Of a DNA stretch of 64,000 nucleotides, positions 35,666 to 45,700 are shown piece by piece (within the stretch, counting starts at the first letter, position 1; each line of letters opens with the position of its first letter). The translations under genes and the position numbers were made by a program. Location of the stretch: assembly GCA_009602735.1 (NCBI GenBank), contig WELA01007304.1, positions 68,987-132,986 on the forward strand. The letters are read 5' to 3'. The notes beneath the pieces were generated by a model, which did no database searches, had not been told where the DNA came from, and saw nothing but the letters and a program-made list of their open reading frames with translations. This DNA comes from Mesotaenium endlicherianum (lineage: Eukaryota > Streptophyta > Zygnematophyceae > Zygnematales > Mesotaeniaceae).

Positions 35666-38600
35666 CTAAAAGTGGTTCACCAAGTACTGGTTATTTGTAT
35701 CACCATCGTGACTATGTTCCAGCTTCCAGTCAACTTGACATTCACCCTCCTGGCAGTGCCTGTTATCTACACGGGTCTCGTGCTTGCACATTCTATGCAC
35801 CCCGCACGTATGCAACGCCCGGTCCCACTCTGTCTCAAGTTCTCGACTTCCTAGCTTTGACCTGTCCAATATGTAAATAGGAATGGGATACTCCCTCCAA
35901 CAATAATGCTCCAATTGAATCACGGAGATGACAACACTCATGGGGACTATCAGCTCTGGTCCACCAAAGCTCACCACAGGATGAAGGGTGTCAGGGTCAA
36001 ACTTTGGGCTATTCCTCCTGCCGAGCACTCGCTTGAAGGATCTGACCTTCGCCCACATATAAGTAGAGCCGCCTGTGAGTTCGTGGGCAAACAAACCTGT
36101 GAGCGTGCCTATCCACACATCACCACACTTCCGTGCTTCTGAAATACCATGTACACTACAGGCTACAGATACATGGTCTCCGACATTGAAAGTGCCATGG
36201 ACATCACCCTTCTGTACTTGAGTACACTCGAATGCACAAGGGTGAAAAGCATCCGGTGAGNTGGTGAGAATGTCTCCCCGGGGCAACCTGTTGTGAAAAA
36301 GATGGACTCGTACAAGGTCCGTAACCCTCCCTCGGTCACTCCAAGATTGTGCAAATGCTCTTTACTCGCCACCTTCTTACCACCTGTCCACCTGACGAAG
36401 AAAAAAAGGAACAGCCAGGGTGGACATGGTCGGTACTCACGTGTGAGAATTCATGCAGGATGTACATAGTATTTTGTACAAGCAGCGATAGCTTATGAGG
36501 TAATAATTGGACAATAAGAGTTTGTATATTTACTTTATGGCCAGGCAGCTAAATAACAGGGTGGACGTCAGGTCTACAACAACGGGTTTCAAAGCTAAAG
36601 CAATAAAGAAATTGCAAAGAATTGCAGCAGTACACGAAGGGCAGGATTAGGCAGAGAGGGGGCTACAGGATAGGGGAGTAGGCACTGGAGAGGGCGAGCA
36701 TAAGAACATGACAAAATAAGACAACCATGCAATATGAAAAGCGATTTGAGGCCATGTAGGAGAGGAGGGGTGCAACGAGTGGGGGACATATAAAGAGCGA
36801 GAAAGGGCTAGAGTCAAGCCAACATTGGGTACATTCTACAAGAGTTTACACGAGCAATAAGGAAGTCAAGGAAAAGAACGGCAATATACAAAGTAAAGAA
36901 AATGTAGCAAGCACCATAGACTTGTCCTTATCTTTGTGCAAGAACAAGGGCATTGCAGAAGTATACAGCAGCCGCACACGGTAGTTCATACACCAACGTG
37001 AAATCAAATGCTTCAAGAAGACTAAAAGAAGGAAAGGAGAGAAAGCTTACTTCCTAGGTATGCCACCATACGTTGTGTGCTTCGTCCTGTCCCAATTACA
37101 GCTGTACAGCTCCTTTGCTTTTCCCTCATTCTTCACCACCCACACAGTGGGATCCACATGGGCTCCTTCCACAGCTGCAATTTTTTTATGCTCTCACAGC
37201 TCCTAATCATGTCTACTACTGATTTATCATCCATGCCTAATGAGCGCGCTATCGCATAGCCGGTCCCAGTTAGAACATTTAGTGTGTTAGCTCGACCTAG
37301 AGATCTCCTCAGGAGCCACAGCGTCACAGGCTTGCAGTGCTTATACTTTAGCGATCGCACATCTTGCTTCACATATTTGTGCCGTCCCTCGAAATCCTGT
37401 GCCCAAAGATGCTTGAGAGGACCAAATATTCGCATAAACGCTCCCAAATGCAGCAGAGCGTGCATTTTGTGGTTAGCAGCATTGAGCTCCCCTCTACGCA
37501 CCAATGCATCTGGTGCTGGCGGCCAAGCTCGCACAAAGGACCGATGAAACTTGACGACAAGCTGCTCTAGCTCTACGATATCATGGTCACTGGTCTCCGA
37601 TGCAAGTACAAGTTTCACTATTTTATTGAGCAAAGTCCACAGCTGCAATGCCTCAGCCCTATCAGTGAAAGCCTGTGTATCATACGTGTAATTGACCCTC
37701 TGGTGTCCAACTCTTTTAGATCGATCGCACCACGGGCGTAACAACATCGGCATGACAGATAGCAGACTCAAGAATTGCATCCCCGTGTAACTGTTGTAGT
37801 GCTTCATTGGAGCCTTAATCTTATCTCTACCAGCAGGAACCTCCATGTTCACAGCTGCATAATCAAATGCTTCTACCTCATGAAGATTCCAATTGCACTT
37901 CTCAAATGTGTACTCACACAACTTCTTGATCACGCCTAAGCATATAAGGTGAAAGACGTCAGGACCCATTTGAAGAAATCTATCAAAGTTCGGTAGAGCT
38001 TCAAGCGGACTGGGTATGCCATTGTGACCCCGTCCCTCCCACCCTGCTGCTAACCCTTCCCTGGCCTGGTCACTAAGTCCCACTACTGCCTGATTAAAAG
38101 CCCTTGCACGCTCTTCGGTCCTCATCTCCCACCCTTGTGGTAACTCTGACACAAGCAGGCCCTGCTTCCTAATGTAGCAGCACGGGCACGGGTAATTACT
38201 GTTATGACCAGTCAAATGCAAGCTCTTCATTCGCTGTGGTGTATCTTGACAAAACAAAGGCTTCACCCTCAGTAAGCACTCACCCTTCAGGGGCGAGAAA
38301 TACATATATATTCCTTTTTGTAGCCTGTCCAAGTCCTCTACAACCAAATGGTGCATGACCTCGCCTTGTAAGGCTCGTTTCTCCCCAAAGCATATGACTC
38401 GTATGCTCTTTGTGTGACGTATCACATCACTATGTATGTTCTGTATACGATAGTAATACCCACACACACTCTTATTACTTTTTTTGTAGACTCCAAAGTC
38501 ATCGGCAAAGATTGTGATAGCCAAGTTCACTACAGGCAGGTTTCTAGGATTATGCCCTTCCGGAACTTGCTCACGAGGAGCATCAAAGGCCCCCGCTGAT

Positions 38601-40140
38601 AAAAGCACGGGCATTNTAAACGCACGGGCATTTTACCTCCACTATTTAGTTCTCTATTGCACCAAAAAGTGAGAACTCCTTCGACGTTGTACCCTTTGCC
38701 AAGGTGTGGAAGCCTACTAATTTTCTCAGTCAAGACATTGCAGAGGTCCACAACAGACTCTGCAGCAACACTCCTGCAATCTCGTGTGAGAATAAGCTCA
38801 CCGTGCTGTCTCAGACCTTGACCAGCTTTTGGGTACTGTAGCAGTTGCACCTGAAGACACGGTTCAGGCATCTTTCCACGGCTGTTGTGCCATAAGATGC
38901 CTCGCNTGTGCCATAAGATGCCTTGCAAGATGACAACCTGGTTTGCAACACCCGTGCCTGCGCAATGAGAGCCTACATATCACACGGCATAACACATACA
39001 AACAGCAGCACAGACAAGAGAGACAGGAGATAAACAAAAAGATAGGACATTACAGGGCCATGCAACGCAAAAGAGACTCAACGACCTGCACAGAGCAAAG
39101 AAGGGATACATGAAAACAAGTAAAACAGAGGCAGGAATGGAAGGGAGAATATGAAACAAGGCTAAAGGGCAGGTGAAGATAAGGAAGGCATTTAGCACGT
39201 GAGCATGGGGTCGACATAATCACAACATCCATATAATAAGGAGCGAGAGACAAGAGATGATCATAAGCCAGTAGAATAAACCAGTCACCAAACGAGACTG
39301 AAGAAGAAGGGGCACAAACATTGAATGAACAAGATATCCTTACAACGCAGGAAGTGAGATGGCAGAGTTGCATCAGTAGCTCACAGGGAATGAGGAGGAA
39401 GTCCCCAAGCTTGACCGAGGTGCGCTCCCCCTTGAGCAGTATGTCACACTTGTAATCCATGAAGAACGGGTCTTGAGTAGCAAATGGAGCATTATAGATC
39501 CCAGTCACCTTCCCATCTACTTCTACCTCTGCCTTCCAGTGCAGGTCCTGACAATATCACTCATTTTCCAGATCCACCATTAAGCTATGTGGAATACCCC
39601 GTGAGTACAGCTGAACCTTATAGACAGGGAGGTGAGTCTCATCGACACCTACAAGTTCGACGATATTCCGTAACCTAGAGGGCACGTCAGGATTACAATT
39701 CTCCCAGTCTTTGTACTTATACAAGCCACTACAAAATTGAGTAATATGCCTCATCCACTTAGCTGTCTTAGTGCCATCGTCATGTAGCTCGTCCAGGGCA
39801 TACTCTAACAAGGTGGTCAGGTTGTCAAATATGCCGAATGATGAGGAATCGGCATTTACAAGATAAGACTTTTCATCTACAATCCACTGTCTTGCAGAAG
39901 GTGCACTGTCCCCATCTCTTGCATCCTCTTCACCACCCTCACCATGGGGCAGACCATGTGTATCAGGCACAACAGCGGCATGTGCACCAGGAACTGGACT
40001 CAGTTCTACAGCATTTCGTTGCACCTGAGTCTCATCCCTAAGCTCACCCAGAGGAGAAGTTGTTGCTGGTAACGGTGGGCCGCCCCCAGGTGGAACGCTA
40101 GGAGTCGTGGCGGCATCCCATTCACCACCATCAAGGATGC
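35666..40140 (-). CDS. Tnp2/EnSpm-like transposase of the 17.6-kb element
   Basis: Exons: 40140-39344, 38957-37140 and 36391-35666. The 37140/36391 join keeps phase, but the 39344/38957 join does not and is unresolved. The core exon reads FADDFGVYKKSNKSVCGYYY, then HLTGHNSNYPCPCCYIRKQG (a CPCC turn), GPDVFHLICLGVIKKL, and near its end HALLHLGAFMRIFGPLKHLW with FEGRHKYVKQ. The HxxxH-FGP and FE...K pattern is shared by Tnp2-type transposases. Exon 3 reads YMWAKVRSFKRV and a VIPMSVV strand, resembling the C-terminal domains of CACTA transposases. Direct duplications around single N at 36261, 38616 and 38906 break the frame; collapsing each restores it. An in-frame TGA lies at 39557-39559 in the first exon, so this copy may be inactive or that stretch is mis-modelled. 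The N-terminal exon is not fixed; MRRHDREQ at about 40940 is a candidate start. Confidence 0.7.
36392..37141 (-). other. Last intron of the transposase
   Basis: It lies between donor GG|GTGGTG at 37140/37139 and acceptor GTCAG before 36391. About 750 bp, AT-rich, no other feature seen. Confidence 0.4.
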
Positions 40141-41222
40141 CTACAAAATAATGATCATAACAAGATAAGTGTGAGATCTGTACACGATAATGATGACAAA
40201 CTATTGTGACNATGACAAACTATTGTGACAGCTTGCGACTGCAGAGTAAGTTGACCCAAATAAAAATCCGGCAGGTTATGCAGTTTGTATTTATTTTTTG
40301 TAGTCCCAGCACAATTCATGTAACTGCATGCACATCCTTGTAAGTGAAGAGGCACCATGCATACCATGTATTAAGATTTTTATAGTCACTACTTTCCCAA
40401 TGAATAAAAATGCATGCAAAACCTTGTTAAGGGAAGAGCCTGCGACCAGCGGCAATAATGTTGAGGTCCATTGCGTCAGGTCCACATTCACCAGATGTCT
40501 CCAAAATTGGCATGTTTTCAACTGTAGCCAGTAGTTCCCTTCTTACGTCTCCTGCTTACATAGCGGCTATAGTCCTCATATGAGGCTCAGCTTCTGAGGA
40601 GGTAGCAGAGGGCCTTGCCTAGACACGGTTGCACTTATGGTTGTACAAGTCTCTGTGAACTTACATCTTTTCACAGTGAACACTTGAAATTTATGGGGAG
40701 CCATGGTAATTCTAATTGATTGAATGGGATCTTCGTCGCTGTTTGTGTGAGCGAATCGAATCTGTGTTGCTTACAAAGAGGAAAGTGAGTAGCAGAGCTA
40801 GGAAGCCTGCAAATGAAATATACAGCTGTGAATGAAGGATTAGAGGAATTTGGACAGCTTTATTATTGCAGGGTCCTTCATGGTGTACCGCATAAGTGAT
40901 AGATAGGTACAGCACGGACCTGCTCACGATCATGACGACGCATCGTTCGCGACCTACAATTGACGTGCGAAGGTCTTATAAAAGTCGTAGAGCCCTTTCA
41001 AGATCATCGAGGGCCAGTTGTGAAGATGAAGACGTGTTAAGGTTGTTGTTCCTGCGTCTGAGGTGGAGGGCAGAGTCAGAACCCGGTTCTAGCACTCGAC
41101 TCGACTGATTCTCACTATTAAGCAGGCCACGGTGGGCTTTCCGGCATTTGGCAGGACGGAAATGGGACAATGTGCCCCGCGCGGCAATTGGCAAGCAGGA
41201 AATTACGCGCGTCATCGAAAAA
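40141..41222. other. Upstream region of the transposase inside the right TIR
   Basis: Contains one single-N join (40211) within a duplicated ATGACAAACTATTGTGAC. On the minus strand an exon-like piece at about 40530-40430 (LKTCQFWRHLVNVDLTQWTS, donor AACAAG|GTTTTG) and a short MRRHDREQ start near 40940 may be the 5' exons of the transposase. The last ~100 bp hold subterminal repeats. Confidence 0.35.
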
Positions 41223-41246
41223 CGCCCCTTGCCCATTCTCAGGGTG
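41223..41246 (-). repeat. Right terminal inverted repeat of the DNA transposon
   Basis: 24 bp, the exact reverse complement of 23626-23649. The subterminal GCAGGAAATTACGC lies at about 41191-41204 in the same plus-strand orientation as at the left end, with a diverged neighbour (GGCAGGACGGAAATGG) near 41150. These are candidate transposase-binding sites. Confidence 0.9.
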
Positions 41247-41658
41247 CTCTTCCATCTTGAGCAAGGTAAACTATTTATTAAGAACAATTTTGTTTGCATT
41301 GTTGTATTGCTGGTGCATATTACTCAGCGATTCCCATATTGCTGTGCTTGTCTCCACGTGGATATCTCTCATATAAGGCTTTTGACCAAGGCTCATAGTA
41401 AATAGGTCAAATGTGTGAGCCTCTTTCTTTTGCCATGCAAATCTTGCTGCTCCTCTTGCAGCATATGCTCCTTTGGTTGCCGCATCTGCACTTGCAGCAG
41501 GAATTGAAAGTTGAACTGGTATTGGCTCATTTCCAAGCACAATCTCCTTGAGGTCATGCCTGGCTAACCGTGCACACACTCTTCTTGATCACACTAGGGA
41601 CTTTGTACCCTCCTTATCAAAGTGCGGGTATCGGAAGTTGGGTCCTGCTCCAATACAA

Positions 41659-42320
41659 TGTTGGAAATTGTCCTCAGCCATTGCTCTCTCTTACTTGTGG
41701 CAAGGCAATTGCTTCGTTCACAACTCATCCACAACACATCAACTCATACGCAACATAGAGGAGCTCTCTCTCACTCTTTGCTCAACTCTTTTCCTCTTAT
41801 TCTCAAGTGTACTCTTACACAGCCTCTCTACCTCTCCATATTCTCCAGTTGCGCCTGCCCACCTACCTCGAGCTCATCAACAGTCCACACACGCGCTGGC
41901 AATCAACACACGTGCTTGTGGCTCTGACGCAGTTAGGCACAATAGCTGTCGCGGCTGATAGCTCTTTTGGACGATGCAACCGGCGTGACGGAAGTCACGG
42001 CGCCCTTAGGTACGGATGGTCAACAGCTGACCCACTAACCAACCATGCTGACATGTAAAAAACAGCGTTGAGCGTAAATTCAATCTGACACACGTGAGGT
42101 GTGACTCATCACGATCTCTGTGAATACCGACACTTAGCAACAAGTGGGGATTTGCTAGCCAGGTCAGCTGTAAGGCTGACCCCACCAAGGCTAGCAATGG
42201 CCACGCTTGCAGCTGCCAACGGAGCTGAGGCAACACACCTCAGCTCATGGTCCCTACGTATCGACACTTACACCCAAACGTTGATCGGGCTTGACTAGCT
42301 CACACACACATATTGTCACA
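41659..42320 (-). repeat. 5' LTR remnant of the copia fossil
   Basis: It begins TGTTGGAAATTGTCC and matches the 3' LTR over its first ~230 bp, including ACTCTTACACAGCCTCTCT. A block of about 360 bp with no counterpart follows, then the match resumes at about 42257 (ACACTTACACCCAAACGTTG) and is lost near 42320. The outer LTR end is missing, so no flanking target duplication can be compared. Confidence 0.75.
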
Positions 42321-42736
42321 CGTGCACACGTTGAGACCGGTTCGGACAAAAAACGCGACTAACTGTGAAAAACGCCCCAGGAACTGGATCTACGCCCACT
42401 TTTGCCCAGGGCGTAGACGGATTTGTCTACGCTACGTCACGCAAAGTGGATATAATGCACCCCTCTACAACGGTTGAAAATGGTGTTTCTGCGCCAAATG
42501 GCGAAGATTACTGGGAACAATTCGTCGCCTCCAAAGCGGATAAATTTTTATCGCCTCGTGCAAGGTGCACCATGCACTCTAAGACCCGTCAACATTTGGC
42601 TTGAATTCTCTAAAGAAGGAAGGCAACCAAACATGCAAAATGGTCGTGAAATATATCTTCTGATTGGTTGAGTGTGACGATGACGTAGTACTTTTTGATT
42701 GGTCGAGTGTGAGAATAACATTATGATGACTTTAAG
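42321..42736. other. Junction spacer between the copia LTR remnant and the satellite
   Basis: About 415 bp of unique-looking sequence. Two near-copies of GATTGGT(T/C)GAGTGTGA occur near 42662 and 42698, just before the first satellite monomer. No gene is supported. Confidence 0.4.
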
Positions 42737-45700
42737 ATGCCGGCAGCACAACTACGCCCAATGCGCGTGCACACAGCAGTTCCACGACTTTGGGCTGCCG
42801 GTTGTGCAACTACGCCAAACACGCACTCGGTTGGCAGTTCGACGACTTCGGGTTGCTGCCTGCGCAACTCCGCCCGACGAGCGCGTGGACGGCTGTTCCT
42901 TGACTTTGGGCTGCTGGCTGTGCAACTACCCTTGTCGCCTGCATGGACGGCAGTTCCACAAACTGGTTCTGTCGGCTGCGCAACTACGCCCGACGCGCGC
43001 GCCGACGGCATTCCACAACTTTGGGCTGCTGACTGTGCAACTACGCTTGACGCGCGCGCCGATGGCAATTCAACGACTTCGGGATGCAGGCTGCGCAACA
43101 GCAACAACTCCACGCCGTCGGGCTGCCCACTGTGCAACCACGCCTCACGAGCGCGCGGACGGCATTCCCTGCCAGCTGCACAAGTACGCCCGACGCACGC
43201 GCCGACGGCATTTCCACGACTTTGGGCTGCCGGCTGCACAACTACGCCCAACACGCGGCAACTACGCCCGACGCGCGCCCCGATGGCAATTCCACGACTT
43301 CGGGCTGCCGGCTGCGCAACAGAGCCTGACACGCGCGCGGACGGCAAATAGACGACTCCGGGCTGCCGGCTGTGCAACAGAAAACGACGCACACGCGGAA
43401 GGCAGTTCCACAACTTCCGGCTGCCGGCTGTGCTACTACGCCCGACCCACGTGCGAACGGCAGTTTGACGATTTTGGGCTGCCGCCTGCGCAACTACGCC
43501 CGACGTGGACGCGGAAAGCCGTTCGACGACTTCAGGCTCTTGGCTGCGCAATCACGCCCCACAAGCGCGCCACGGCAGTTCCACGACTTTGGGCTGCCTG
43601 CTACGCAACAGCAGTTGACGCGTGTGGGGACGGCGGTTTGACGACTTTGGGCTGCCGGCTGCACAACTAAGCCCGACGCGTGCTAGGACGGCAGTTTGAT
43701 AAGTTTGGGCTGCCGGTTGCACAACTACGCCCGACGCGTGTGCGGACGGCAGTTTGACAATTTTCAATTTTGGGCTGCCAGCTGCGCAACGACTTTGGGC
43801 TCCCGGCTACGCAACTACGCCCGACGCGCGCGCAGACAGCCGTTCAACAACTTCCGGCTGCGCATCAGTGCCCACAACACACAAGGAAGGCAGTTCCACG
43901 ACTTTGAGCTGCCAGCTGTGCTACTACATGCAACACACGCGTAAACAATAGTTTGACGACTTCGGGCTCCCGGTTGCACAACTACGCCCGACGCGTGCGC
44001 GGACGGCTGTTTGAGGACTTCGGGCTGCCGGTTGTGCAACAACGCCCGACACGCGCGCGGACGGCCTTTGGTTAACTTTGGGCTGCCAGCTTCGCAACAG
44101 CGCCAAATGCTCGCGCGGGCGGCCGTTCTACAACTTTGGGCTGCCAGCTGCCCAACAGCGCTCGACGCGAGTGCGGACGGCCATTTGACGACTTCGGGCT
44201 TCCGACTGCGCAACAACGTCCGGCAGTTCAACAATGTTGTGCTCTTGGCAAAACAACAGCACCCGGCACGCCGGTGGCAGTTCCATGACTCTGGGCTGCC
44301 AGCTGCGCAACAGCGCCCGACGCGCGGGCAGACGGCACGTAGACGCCTCCGGGCTGCCGGCTGCGCAACAGAAAATGATGCACACGCGGAAGGAAGTTCC
44401 ACGACTCTGGTTGCCCGCTGCGCAACAGCGCCCGACGCGCGCGCGGACGGCAGTTTGACAACTTTGGGCTGCCGGCTGTGCAACTACGAGCGACGCGCGC
44501 GCAGGAACAACAGATCAACAACTTTGTTCTCCAGGCTGCTCAACTACGCCTGACACAAGCGCGGCTGCAATTGCACGATTACAGGTTGCCGGCTGCTCAA
44601 GAGCACCGGACGCGCGCACCGACGGCACTTCCACAACTTCGGGCTGCCGGCTGCGCAACTACGCCCTGTCGCGTGCATGGATGGCTGTTCCACGACTTGG
44701 GGCTGCCTGCTGCGCAACTACGCCCTACGCGCGCGCCAACGGCAACATCACGACTTTGGGCTGCCGGCTGCGCAACTACGCCCAACACGCGCGCCGACGG
44801 CAAATTCACGACTTTGGGCTGCCGGCTGCGCAACTATGCCAGACGCGCACGTGGACGACAATTCCACAACTTTGGGCTGCCGGTTGCGCAACAGCACCAG
44901 ATGCACCCGTGGACGGCAATTCCACAACTTTGCGCGTACGACAGGTCGATGACGTCGGGGTGCCAGCTGCGCTACAACGCCCGACGAGCGCGCGGTTGGC
45001 AGTTCCACGAGTTTGGAAGCCGGCTGCACAACAGCACCCGATTCTTGCGCGGACGGCAATTCCACGACTGTGGGCTGCCGGCTGGGCAACTACGCCCGAC
45101 GAGCTCGCGGAAAGCAGTGCCACGACTTCGGGCTGCCGGCGGGGCAACTACGCTTGACGAGCTTGCGGGCCGCAGTTCCACGACTTCGGGCTGCCGGCTG
45201 AGCAACTACGCCCAACGCGTGCGAGGACGGCAGTTCCACGATTTGAGGCTGCTGGCAGCACAGCTACGCCTGACGCGCGCGTGGACGGCAGTTCCACGAC
45301 TTCAGGCTGCCGGGCGCGCAACGACGGCAATTCCACGACTTCAGGCTGCCCATGACTTTGGGCTGCCGGATGGGCAACTACGCCCGACAAGCGCGCGGAC
45401 GCAGTTCCACAACTTCAGACTGCCGGCAGCACAACTACGCCCGACGCGCGCGCGGACGGCAGTTCCACGACATGGGGTTGCCCGCTGCGCAACTACACCC
45501 GACGCACGCGCAAACAGCAGGCCCACGACTTCGGGCTGCCAGCTGCGCAACTACGCCCGGCGAGCGCGCGGACGGCAGTTCACGACTTCAGGCTGTCGGC
45601 TGCACAACAACGCCGGACGCGCGCGCCGACGGCAATAGCACTTGAGGCTGCCCACCACTTCCGGCTGCCGGATGGGCAACTACGCCCAACGAGCGCACGG

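Larger units (their letters stand above)
23626..41246 (-). mobile_element. 17.6-kb CACTA/EnSpm-like (CMC) DNA transposon with HIRAN-protein cargo
   Basis: The ends are a perfect 24-bp inverted repeat starting CACCCTGAGAATGGGCAAGG (23626-23649; mirrored at 41223-41246). A CT dinucleotide flanks both ends (23624-23625 and 41247-41248), giving a 2-bp target duplication inside the copia gag region. Contents: a Tnp2/EnSpm-like transposase (40140-35666, minus), an unrecognised protein (27475-24410, minus), a coiled-coil plus HIRAN protein (28029 onward, plus), and TBC-domain exons (33158-32514, minus). CACTA elements usually make 3-bp duplications; the wider CMC group spans 2-4 bp, and the ends here read CACCC rather than CACTA. 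So the superfamily call rests on the transposase, and the subfamily is open. Perfect TIRs suggest it is much younger than its host element. Confidence 0.85.
19215..42320 (-). mobile_element. Ty1/copia LTR retrotransposon fossil, split by a nested DNA transposon
   Basis: Read leftward. The 5' LTR remnant is 41659 to about 42320, with a primer-binding-like site just inside it. The N-terminal gag region is about 41580-41249. The element is then interrupted by the DNA transposon at 23626-41246. Gag resumes at 23625, with two CCHC knuckles near 23.19-23.06 kb and the protease motif near 22.97 kb. Gag-pre-integrase and integrase follow near 22.5-22.2 kb, reverse transcriptase about 20.9-20.2 kb, RNase H 20.14-19.83 kb, then a purine tract and the 3' LTR at 19215-19606. 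The domain order (PR, INT, RT, RH) is that of copia. The coding region is broken in many places (roughly ten or more), and the 5' LTR is truncated and carries extra sequence. By eye the LTRs share about four fifths of bases where they align, so the insertion is old. Confidence 0.88.
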
